Below, piece after piece: positions 1 to 5,186 of a stretch of DNA of 8,997 nucleotides (within the stretch, counting starts at the first letter, position 1; each line of letters starts with the position of its first letter). A program made the translations under genes and the position numbers. Below the pieces are notes generated by a model that worked only from the letters and a program-made list of their open reading frames with translations, was not told where the DNA came from and made no database searches. Source of the DNA: JANNRW01 sp031401815. Lineage in GTDB: Bacteria; Desulfobacterota; Desulfuromonadia; Geobacterales; DSM-12255. Location of the stretch: NCBI GenBank assembly GCA_031401815.1, contig JANNRW010000413.1, positions 1 through 8,997 of the forward strand. The letters run 5' to 3'.

Positions 1-118
1 GTACAGAGCGCCGGGTGAGAATCCTGCCGTGGGTGGGGGAATGCTCTTGAAAATTGGGTGGGGGAATGCTTCTGAAAAATCAGGTCAAAAAGTGGGGGAA
101 TGGTCTTGAAAAATCACA
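1..118. mobile_element. Terminus of an IS21-like insertion sequence (partial)
   Basis: Three copies of a 23-25 bp motif, GTGGGGGAATGCTCTTGAAA followed by AATCA, occur at 33-55, 58-82 and 92-116. Read on the minus strand the outermost bases are TGTGATTTTTCAAG, so the element would start with TG (CA on the plus strand, ending at 116 or 118). IS21-family elements are known for TG...CA ends with several internal subterminal repeats that bind the transposase. The transposition genes would lie beyond the left edge of the window and are not seen. The assignment rests on end structure alone, and the target-site duplication cannot be checked because the other end is outside the window. Confidence 0.6.
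33..116. repeat. Three subterminal direct repeats of the IS end
   Basis: Copies lie at 33-55, 58-82 and 92-116, spaced 25 and 34 bp start to start. Each contains GTGGGGGAATG, then CTTGAAAA or CTGAAAAA. The two copies nearest the element end finish in AAAAATCA. The arrangement matches multiple transposase-binding repeats at an IS21-type end rather than a tandem expansion. Confidence 0.7.
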
Positions 119-1203
119 TGAATGATATTTTCAACGAAAGGAGTCAGAAGGTTGGCTATAATACTGAGTAAAATGGCGAATACTGCAGTAATTGCATGTT
201 TACTGATTGGGTTTAATTTGTCATACCATTCCATGAAGGAATTGTTTGGGTTGAAGGGCTGAATTTCAACGGAACCATCTGGTGCGATGTTGGTACTTGA
301 GCTATCCAGATACATTTGATTTGCCGTAATTTCAAAGTCATCTTCATTAATTAGATGAGAGAAAGCTTTTTCAACCTCAGGAGATGCCAGCAAGTCCTTT
401 ACCGTTGCGTGGTTGCCTATAAATGTTTTATACGGTAATCCGGCTGCAATTACTTTTGATGCAAGTCCGAACATTTCCCGGTTGTTCTGAAAATTCAATC
501 CAAACATTGTTGCTTTGAGAGCAGAGGTCTCTGTTAGTCCCATAGCTGCGACCTTAGATGCAAGTCCAGCAATACCTAAATTCTTTTGAATATTCATTCC
601 AAGCATTGATGCCTTAAGAGCAAAGGAGTCCGCTAATCCAACTGATGCTGCCTTCGTAGCCAATCCGAGCATCCCTTGAGTCTTCATAATATCAATTCCA
701 AGACTTGACAATTTGAAAGCTGGATTACCCGTCAGGCCTCTTGTTGCGGCCATTGACGCTAGCCCGGATAATCCCAGGTTCTTCTTAATGTCCATTCCAA
801 GCATTGATGCTTTGAGAGCAGGGCTTTCCGTTAGCCCCCTTGCAACGGCAACTGATGCCAGTCCAGATAGCCCCAGACTCTTTTGAACATTCATTCCAAG
901 CATTGATGCCCTGAATGCAGAACTTTCAGTTAGGCTCCTCGCTGCGGCAACTGACGCCAGCCCAGATAATCCAAGGCTCTTTTGAATATTCATTCCAAGC
1001 ATTGATGCTTTGGCCGCAGAACTTTCCGTAAGTCCTCTTGCTGCGGCAATTGCCTCCAGCCCAGACAATCCCAGACTCTTCTTAATGTCCATACCAAGCA
1101 TTGATGCTTTGAGAGCAGGGCTTTCCATTAACCCTCTCATTGCGGCCATTGATGCCAGACTTGCAGATTTTGGGTTTAATTTATCATCATCATCTTTTGA
1201 CAT
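85..1203 (-). CDS. Tandem 33-residue repeat protein with C-terminal membrane anchor, 3' end altered by IS
   Basis: I do not recognise the family. The 372-residue protein starts with an acidic MSKDDDD stretch and half a repeat. Seven consecutive 33-residue repeats follow (residues 32-262), with the pattern KASMLGMxIxKSLGLSGLAS, then a small-residue helix ending RGLTESxAL. Repeats 1-4 are nearly identical and 5-7 progressively diverged. A non-repeated acidic region (about 263-325) and a strongly hydrophobic segment (about 335-361) follow, so the protein is probably anchored by its C-terminus with the repeats facing the cytoplasm. The repeats should form short amphipathic helices rich in Gly, Ala, Ser and Met. 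The start at 1203 is preferred over an upstream ATG at 1215 because GGTGAGG precedes it. Residues from about 363 onward and the stop codon lie inside the IS end, so the native C-terminus is replaced. Confidence 0.75.
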   Translation of the reverse strand: MSKDDDDKLNPKSASLASMAAMRGLMESPALKASMLGMDIKKSLGLSGLEAIAAARGLTESSAAKASMLGMNIQKSLGLSGLASVAAARSLTESSAFRASMLGMNVQKSLGLSGLASVAVARGLTESPALKASMLGMDIKKNLGLSGLASMAATRGLTGNPAFKLSSLGIDIMKTQGMLGLATKAASVGLADSFALKASMLGMNIQKNLGIAGLASKVAAMGLTETSALKATMFGLNFQNNREMFGLASKVIAAGLPYKTFIGNHATVKDLLASPEVEKAFSHLINEDDFEITANQMYLDSSSTNIAPDGSVEIQPFNPNNSFMEWYDKLNPISKHAITAVFAILLSIIANLLTPFVENIIHVIFQDHSPTF

Positions 1204-1260
1204 AGCCCTCACCATTTCTAATAGAATTTAAGCTGTTTTAGTCTCGTCATTGTTGTTCAA
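119..1260 (-). mobile_element. Integron gene cassette 1, truncated by the IS
   Basis: On the minus strand the cassette begins at 1260 with TTGAAC, the part of the R' box lying after the G^TT recombination point of attC A. It carries a single gene, the 33-residue repeat membrane protein. Its own attC, expected just after the gene, is missing because the IS21-like end begins at about 118. The attC may survive beyond the IS or be lost. Calling it a cassette is inferred from the adjoining attC sites. Confidence 0.6.
418..1110 (-). repeat. Seven tandem 99-bp coding repeats
   Basis: This is the in-frame array encoding seven 33-residue units of the cassette 1 protein. The plus-strand phrase CCAAGCATTGATGC recurs every 99 bp through most of the array. 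The copies nearest the gene start are the most similar to each other and those nearest the C-terminal side are the most degenerate, suggesting recent expansion or homogenisation at the N-terminal side. Copy number is likely to vary between strains. Confidence 0.9.
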
Positions 1261-1325
1261 CGGGGCCGCACTTGACCTGCCGGGCAGACTTATCGCCCGG
1301 ACACGGTCCAAGTGCAAGTTGGAAC
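1255..1325 (-). other. attC recombination site A (between cassettes 1 and 2)
   Basis: On the minus strand the order is R'' GTTCCAAC (1325-1318), L'' GCACTTG with one extrahelical G then ACC, an inner hairpin CCGGGC/GCCCGG, then GGT and L' CAAGTGC, a GGCCCC spacer and R' GTTGAAC (1261-1255). R' fits the attC consensus GTTRRRY. The single unpaired G in the L'' arm is the strand-marking feature expected of folded attC sites. R'' pairs with R' if one extra C is bulged. The last 30 bp align without gaps to attC B. The recombination point lies between 1261 and 1260. Confidence 0.75.
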
Positions 1326-2236
1326 ATCGCTTCATCGCTTTTCTTTGCAGTTACCTTAAAAAATGGAGAATGGAGAGTTGACCCTTGTAGACTCTGTTGT
1401 GTCCCGCAGATGTAACTACCTAAATATTAATGGGCCTACATCTTCGGCTGAAAAAATCGTGCTCACGTCCTTGCCGAACTGTAGTACAGCAAACTTCTTG
1501 AGTGGCTTTTTCAGTTTTTTGTCGAATTGGCTACATATCACTCGGTCACCGTAAACACGAACAACAATCATGTCGGGATATGATGATGGTATTAGAAATG
1601 TTTTCTGAGCGAGTGCCTCAGCATTACCAAGTGAATTACAGACCTGAGAGCCGAGAGACATAACCAAAAATATAACGAAAATGCCGGTGCCAAATCTAGA
1701 TTTAATTATCGAATATGCTGTTCCTTTAGAGAGAAAAAAATGTGCTGGTCCACGTAAACGGGATAAGAAAGGCGTGTTTCCGTCTTTATACAAGGCCGCG
1801 ATTAGAAAGTCAGATGCAGTAAATACCAAAATAATAATTCCAACCCACATCCATTCACGGAAATGACCACCATATATTGAAGAAAAGATCCCTAAAATCA
1901 TCAGGAATGGACCATATATGCGTAAAAAATGCTGAAATGGCGATTGGCCTTCTTGCGGCTCTTCGGTTAAACCTATCCAAGAGTCGATTAGGAATATTAA
2001 AATCGTCGAAATCCCCCAAAGAGCGGAGAAGAAAATTAGGACAGTAGTAATATCAGGTTTTATGAGATAACTCGGAATACCGAAATTTGCACAATAGCCT
2101 TGTTCGTATTTGAACTCTAGGAAGTATGCTAAAGCTGGTAAAATGGATATAGATAAGCCTTTTGTTAGCCATTCCATAATGTTCAAATGCTTCGTGTAAT
2201 TCTCAGGTTGGGTCATATATATCTCTCTTGGTTCAA
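1261..2236 (-). mobile_element. Integron gene cassette 2 (complete)
   Basis: The cassette starts on the minus strand with TTGAACC at 2236, just after the crossover point of attC B, and ends at the G of attC A at 1261. It is 976 bp with one gene in the usual cassette orientation, its start codon only about 20 bp from the 5' boundary and its attC downstream. A roughly 90-bp non-coding tail (1326-1415) between the stop codon and attC A includes an ATGGAGAATGGAGAGTTGAC-like low-complexity stretch on the plus strand. Confidence 0.7.
1416..2216 (-). CDS. Cassette-borne polytopic membrane protein with small C-terminal soluble domain
   Basis: I cannot name a family. The 266-residue protein has predicted membrane segments at about residues 18-36, 56-79, 97-115, 121-142 and 175-194. 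A short hydrophilic domain (about 200-266) follows, containing the phrases IVVRVYGDRVICSQFD and AVLQFGKD. A loop at about 82-95 is acidic and Gln-rich. There is no recognised catalytic motif. The start at 2216 (MTQPEN) is chosen over an ATG at 2252 because AAGAGAG lies at ribosome-binding distance and because the upstream ATG falls inside attC B. The length and the layout of helices followed by a small beta-rich tail suit an inner-membrane protein whose C-terminal domain may sense or bind something. That role is inference. Confidence 0.8.
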   Translation of the reverse strand: MTQPENYTKHLNIMEWLTKGLSISILPALAYFLEFKYEQGYCANFGIPSYLIKPDITTVLIFFSALWGISTILIFLIDSWIGLTEEPQEGQSPFQHFLRIYGPFLMILGIFSSIYGGHFREWMWVGIIILVFTASDFLIAALYKDGNTPFLSRLRGPAHFFLSKGTAYSIIKSRFGTGIFVIFLVMSLGSQVCNSLGNAEALAQKTFLIPSSYPDMIVVRVYGDRVICSQFDKKLKKPLKKFAVLQFGKDVSTIFSAEDVGPLIFR

Positions 2237-2291
2237 CGGGGTGAGCCTTCACCTGCCGGGTTTTAGGGCAGGTGCAAGGCGTTGGTTATGT
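2231..2291 (-). other. attC recombination site B (between cassettes 2 and 3)
   Basis: On the minus strand: R'' ACATAAC (2291-2285), a CAAC spacer, the arm GCCTT(G)CACCTGCC, a short loop, the arm GGCAGGTGAAGGC, a TCACCCC spacer and R' GTTGAAC (2237-2231). The arms pair over 13 bp with exactly one extrahelical G. R'' does not match the adjacent GTTGAAC. It matches perfectly the box GTTATGT that would be rebuilt if cassette 3 were circular, because cassette 3 starts with TTATGT. This is the expected signature of a cassette that was inserted as a circle. Confidence 0.82.
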
Positions 2292-3142
2292 GCTGTTTCA
2301 GCGTTCGCCAATATTCACCCATATTTTGTCGCGCTTATATCCAGGTTGCCCGTACCACGTAGACTCAATTTTTGCTTCAAGGAAAGCTTTTTGTAGGGCA
2401 ATTGCCCCTTTTGGATACGGTTGAGCACTGTTGATGATAACCGATAAGCCTCCGCCGTATGGAGTATGCACAGATAGTGAACTTGTATCGATTATGTTAA
2501 ATCCAGCAGTTTTAAGAGGAACGATCAGGCTTTCTGCAAATTTCCTTTGTTCGGGACTGCCAGAACTGTAACAAATTTCAATCGAGTCTTTTTCAAGTTG
2601 CTGGAGTCTATTAATTATAATTGTTTGCTGTTCTGGTGTAATGCTTCTGTCTTGTTGGATATTGACTGTATGGGCGGTAACACCACCAGATTGATTAATT
2701 GAAATGGCACTATTGGGAGCATTTATAGTTTGTGGTGGTACTGTTTTTGTGGGTTCTACGGGTTTTTCTTTTCTCTGAGGAGGTTGTGGATGACTAGGCT
2801 TGTTACTATCCCCTTTTATTGGGTTCTTATCTGTCAGGTCAGTGCGTTGATTGTTGGTCTCGGGTTGGGCGGCTTTTGCGGGTGGTGGCTGCGGGGGCTT
2901 ATGGTAAGCAAGAACAGCATAGTAAGCGCTAACAATCGCGGCAACGCCAACGATAAAAACGCCGATTGTTTTAATAGGGTTTCGTTCGAGAAGCCAGCTG
3001 ATTAAGCGAGCCGTCCAGTGTCTTTCATAATGCAATCCGCCGAAATCTTGCGATTCATAAGGAGTTGATTTACCATGCCACCATTGGCTGATTTTTTCAA
3101 AAAGATTCATTTGCCGTTTCCTTGATTTATTGATGCACATAA
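2237..3142 (-). mobile_element. Integron gene cassette 3 (complete, first in the array)
   Basis: The 906-bp cassette runs on the minus strand from TTATGT at 3142 to the G of attC B at 2237. Its first six bases, preceded by G, complement the R'' box of its own attC over all seven positions. It contains one gene filling nearly all the space. The sequence before it (3144 onward) does not resemble attC A or B, so the insertion point is either an unrecognised attI or a secondary G^TT site. Confidence 0.75.
2298..3110 (-). CDS. Cassette-borne single-pass membrane protein with Pro-rich linker and alpha/beta C-terminal domain
   Basis: The 270-residue protein has a basic, Trp-rich N-terminal stretch (1-46) and one transmembrane segment (about 47-69, GVFIVGVAAIVSAYYAVL). 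A Pro/Lys/Gln linker (72-127) follows, then a Ser/Asn-rich beta stretch containing NQSGGVTAHTVNIQ (139-152), and a C-terminal domain (about 155-270) beginning with a helix and a strand (IEICYSS), then a helix (EQRKFAESLIVPLKTAGF). That last pattern resembles soluble alpha/beta domains of unknown function at the end of many small membrane proteins. No catalytic motif is visible. The start at 3110 is preferred because AAGGAAA precedes it, while the ATG at 3140 sits 2 nt inside the cassette boundary. It is probably anchored in the inner membrane; which side the C-terminal domain faces is not clear. Confidence 0.8.
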   Translation of the reverse strand: MNLFEKISQWWHGKSTPYESQDFGGLHYERHWTARLISWLLERNPIKTIGVFIVGVAAIVSAYYAVLAYHKPPQPPPAKAAQPETNNQRTDLTDKNPIKGDSNKPSHPQPPQRKEKPVEPTKTVPPQTINAPNSAISINQSGGVTAHTVNIQQDRSITPEQQTIIINRLQQLEKDSIEICYSSGSPEQRKFAESLIVPLKTAGFNIIDTSSLSVHTPYGGGLSVIINSAQPYPKGAIALQKAFLEAKIESTWYGQPGYKRDKIWVNIGER

Positions 3143-3143
3143 C
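3137..3143 (-). other. 5' boundary of the cassette array (G^TTATGT core)
   Basis: Minus-strand GTTATGT marks the junction between cassette 3 and flanking DNA, with crossover after the G at 3143. The upstream flank (TGACTGGTGATTAACGA on the minus strand) has no hairpin arms and no similarity to the 3' ends of attC A or B. It is therefore an attI candidate or a secondary integration site. No integrase gene adjoins it. Confidence 0.5.
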
Positions 3144-3167
3144 TCGTTAATCACCAGTCAGGAACCG

Positions 3168-3338
3168 GTATGTATATGTAGAAACAAGTTTATATATGTA
3201 GAAATATGTTTCTATATCTATAAACCTTAAATGTTTCTATATGTACAAACTTCTGCATTTTATTCCGTTTCTCAATGTTTCTATATCTAGAAATAATTCA
3301 AATTTCAGGTGTTTTGTGAGATTTCTACATGTATAAAC
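3168..3338. repeat. Array of six 18-bp palindromes (GTTTCTATATSTATAAAC type)
   Basis: Six imperfect palindromes of 18 bp lie at 3168-3185, 3188-3205, 3208-3225, 3233-3250, 3277-3294 and 3321-3338. They share a GTTTMTAYATSTAKAAAY pattern. Start-to-start spacing is 20, 20, 25, 44 and 44 bp, that is, about two helical turns or multiples of it. A decayed copy may lie between the fourth and fifth. The array fills the gap between the broken gene at 3305-3630 and the cassettes, and the last unit overlaps the coding end of that gene. The regular spacing suits a tandem operator or centromere-like binding site for a dimeric DNA-binding protein. The protein is not identifiable here. Confidence 0.8.
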
Positions 3339-3630
3339 TTTTCAAGTTTCGTACCGACGATGCAGCCATATGGTACATACCAGAGTTTCTTAATCATGTC
3401 CCAGCGGCCACCGACCGCTCTCACTTGCTCTTGAGCCGCAGTCTCTTTTATGCCGATTTTGAGTGGAACAAGTGTGCTATCAGGGTACTTGACAGGTGGA
3501 GGTGTCCAGTCGCTCTCGCTAACAATAATTTCAATGGTTTTGTACTGCTTGCGCGTTGACGCATCATAGCGATAACGGACACAAACCAGGAACCCCTCCG
3601 GAGCCGTTGTTTATTTGTTGGTTAACTCAT
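3305..3630 (-). pseudogene. Remnant of a small conserved hypothetical gene (VCVRYRYD-type)
   Basis: The minus-strand frame from 3610 to the stop at 3305 encodes about 101 residues with protein-like character: PEGFLVCVRYRYD near the start, KTIEIIVSESDW, then VRAVGGRWDMIKKLWYVPYG and GTKLEKFIHV near the end. It resembles a small conserved hypothetical protein family that I cannot name. No usable start codon exists in this frame. An ATG at 3630, preceded by AGGATAAA, would read M-S-stop-P-T-N-K-Q-R and then needs a one-base frame change to join A-P-E-G-F. A nonsense codon at codon 3 plus an indel near codon 9-10 therefore appear to have disabled the gene. Its last codons are formed by the sixth palindrome of the neighbouring array. 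Confidence 0.65.
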
Positions 3631-3663
3631 TTTATCCTGCGACTTTCCTCACCTTCAAAACGC

Positions 3664-3699
3664 AAAAAACCGCTTCATCAGTATCGAAACTGAAAGCGG
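3664..3699 (-). terminator. Rho-independent terminator, leftward
   Basis: A hairpin with outer stem CCGCTT/AAGCGG (3670-3675 with 3694-3699) and inner stem CAGT/ACTG (3679-3682 with 3689-3692) is followed on the minus strand by TTTTTT (3669-3664) and further T-rich sequence. It would stop leftward transcription from the toxin-antitoxin side before the gene remnant and cassette array. Confidence 0.6.
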
Positions 3700-3710
3700 C
3701 TTCCCTTTAC

Positions 3711-4229
3711 ACCCATATGACCCGTCCGGCGGCAGCATCCAACCCTCCTCAAAAAGAGACGCGCGGTGCGCTTTATTGCATTACATCTGATTATTAGAAT
3801 GAGGTTGTGACTAGTAATTAATGAGCATTTATTGCACTCCTGCGTTTTCTTGTCAACAACATTTGAATCGTTGAGTTGTTGAATCGTTGAGCTGATGAAT
3901 CGTTGAGTGGTTGAATCGTTGAGTGGTTGAGTGGGGATTTGTGAATGGAAGAGCAGAATTTCTGAAAGCGATTTTCACGCGACGGCGCAACGACGCGACG
4001 ATAGGCAATAATGATTTTAAGAATGGGGAACACGGACAAAGGCAAATCCAGGGCGTTTTCTCACGGAGGCACGGAGACACGGGGGAAACGACGCAAAAGA
4101 TGGTTGGCAAAATCATGAAAAAACAAGAAACATTTTAAAGGGATGAACAGGATGATCAAAAAGAAGGGGTCGCGTCTACTCGACCGCATTCCACAAAACC
4201 ATACCCCTCGTGCCCTTTTACGCGGTTAC
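3711..4229. other. Gene-free intergenic stretch of degenerate repeat fragments
   Basis: No convincing gene was seen. Besides the 16-bp tandem repeats it holds other low-complexity phrases: ACGCGACGGCGCAACGACGC (from about 3977), CACGGAGGCACGGAGACACG (from about 4063) and GGATGAACAGGATGATCAAA (from about 4140). TTTATTGCA occurs twice, 59 bp apart, near 3772 and 3831. These read as fragments of widely dispersed intergenic repeats rather than coding sequence. Confidence 0.65.
3862..3932. repeat. Four tandem 16-bp repeats (CGTTGAGTGGTTGAAT)
   Basis: Units lie at 3869-3884, 3885-3900, 3901-3916 and 3917-3932, preceded by a partial copy ending TTGAAT. They differ at one to three positions. Read on the minus strand they give long false reading frames rich in N, S, T and Q. 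The motif looks like a short-sequence repeat of the kind scattered through intergenic DNA of delta-proteobacteria. Confidence 0.85.
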
Positions 4230-4670
4230 TCATTCTTGCGGTGCACTCATGTGCCGCAAAGAACTATCAATCTCCGCCAGAAATTGTTGCCATATCCCGG
4301 GGATGTTGTCAGCCAGCACTTCCAAGGGAGCCTCTTCAAGCATGAAGCCATAGGCATGCACAAAGAAATGTCTGAAGGTCAGATATTCGTAAAGCTCATC
4401 AGATAAACCTTCTGAAATCACCTCATTGGAGACCGAAAGATTGAGGAGATCCTTATGCCAGTTTTCCGCCCTGGGAATCTGAATACTCTTCAGCTTCAAG
4501 GTTTGTTTCAGAATATTCTCAATCCCGTTGTAGCTATTATGGAGAAACACGCCAATGGCCGCCAGCTCCACAACTGTTCTTTCTTGCCTGGCAGACACGT
4601 CCTCAAGATTGCGGAGTGCCGCCTCGACATTTGCTATTTCCGCGAGTATCTGCCGTGGCATGCTATCCAT
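4230..4670 (-). CDS. HepT-like HEPN ribonuclease toxin
   Basis: This 146-residue helical protein carries the HEPN signature R-X4-H-X-Y as RHFFVHAY (R100, H105, Y107). In HepT the Arg and His form the RNase site at the dimer interface, and the Tyr is the residue that partner MntA proteins AMPylate to silence the toxin. The segment FLHNSYNGIENILKQ (about 42-56) is also typical of HepT-like proteins. The start at 4670 (MDSMPRQ) overlaps the stop of the nucleotidyltransferase gene by 8 nt; a second ATG at 4661 is possible. A frame running upstream to 4799 is only the shadow of the partner gene. The gene is co-transcribed with its antitoxin and probably acts on cytoplasmic RNA. Direct evidence for toxicity is lacking. 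Confidence 0.85.
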   Translation of the reverse strand: MDSMPRQILAEIANVEAALRNLEDVSARQERTVVELAAIGVFLHNSYNGIENILKQTLKLKSIQIPRAENWHKDLLNLSVSNEVISEGLSDELYEYLTFRHFFVHAYGFMLEEAPLEVLADNIPGIWQQFLAEIDSSLRHMSAPQE

Positions 4671-4932
4671 AAATTCGCATCCCGGTTTCTTCAATAAGAT
4701 CATTGAATAACGATTTCCTGGTGAGGTCAACGAGATCAACAGGCTTTGACAGCTTTTTGAACAGCTCTGCATAGAATTTAAAAAACTGCCTCGGATCAAT
4801 CCCTTTTACCCCAAGATCAATGTCATTGGCATGCTGTTCGTCTCCGAGTGATGATCCGAATAGAATGACCGTGGAGACCTCAAATTTCATTGCGCACTGC
4901 AGGATGATGTCTTTTTCGCTATCGCTGATCAT
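4663..4932 (-). CDS. MntA-like minimal nucleotidyltransferase antitoxin
   Basis: The 89-residue protein has the nucleotidyltransferase motif GS-X9-DXD (G26, S27, D37, D39) within LFGSSLGDEQHANDIDL. A further candidate metal-binding carboxylate is D66 or D69 in PVDLVDL. Family members with a HepT partner use ATP to AMPylate the HEPN toxin at the Tyr of RX4HXY. The spacer is nine residues, where many MntA proteins have ten. AAGGAGTG is well placed before the ATG at 4932, and a promoter lies upstream. The gene is first in a two-gene operon and overlaps hepT by 8 nt, which supports tight stoichiometric coupling. It could instead act as a plain binding antitoxin if activity is lost, but all key residues are present. 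Confidence 0.87.
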   Translation of the reverse strand: MISDSEKDIILQCAMKFEVSTVILFGSSLGDEQHANDIDLGVKGIDPRQFFKFYAELFKKLSKPVDLVDLTRKSLFNDLIEETGMRIYG

Positions 4933-4962
4933 TCGTTACACTCCTTAAGTGAATAACGCGTA

Positions 4963-4991
4963 TTTATTACACTTTTAACCATTGCTGTCAA
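4963..4991 (-). promoter_or_regulatory. Promoter of the MntA/HepT operon
   Basis: On the minus strand a perfect TTGACA (4991-4986) is separated by 17 bp from AATAAA (4968-4963). Transcription would start about 20-25 nt upstream of the AAGGAGTG ribosome-binding site of the nucleotidyltransferase gene. Confidence 0.6.
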
Positions 4992-5186
4992 TGATTCCAG
5001 AAATACGGACACCTTACCTATTTTATGTCAAGCACTTCAGTCAAACCTCGCTATTTCTCCTACCCGACTCTCTCCCTGTCGTAACTTGCTCCATCATCTT
5101 TTCGAGAGCGGACTGCACCCGCTCATCAACGTTATCCTGCATGCTCAGGTAAAGAGAGGAAAACAGCAAGGGGTTATGCGCAATCC
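4992..5186. other. Intergenic stretch between hipA and the MntA/HepT promoter
   Basis: No firm gene was found. On the minus strand a frame at 5142-5041 could encode 33 residues beginning MQDNVDERVQSALEKMME. It stays open upstream into the end of hipA and lacks a ribosome-binding site, so it may be a remnant. Around 5000-5030 the minus strand has GGTAAGGTGTCCGTATTTCT beside an AAATA/TATTT inverted repeat, which might be an old insertion-sequence end. Both readings are weak. Confidence 0.3.

Noticed and set aside
418..1110. Periodic repeats considered as a CRISPR array
   Set aside because: The period is an in-frame 99 bp with similarity along the whole unit; there are no unique spacers.
1010..1231. 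Plus-strand frame of 73 residues over the start of the repeat gene
   Set aside because: It is the antisense shadow of the 99-bp repeats and has no ribosome-binding site.
3168..3338. Palindrome array considered as CRISPR or as a LexA/SOS operator set
   Set aside because: Spacing is only 2-26 bp between units with no spacer-like segments, and the motif does not match known LexA boxes.
3329..3559. Plus-strand 76-residue frame
   Set aside because: The opposite strand carries the conserved-looking VCVRYRYD-type frame; the plus-strand frame lacks recognisable features.
3818..4116. Two overlapping minus-strand frames rich in N, S, T and Q
   Set aside because: They arise from translating the 16-bp tandem repeats and show no protein-family character.
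4671..4799. N-terminal extension of the HEPN toxin frame
   Set aside because: It is the out-of-frame shadow of the nucleotidyltransferase gene; the real start overlaps that gene's stop codon.
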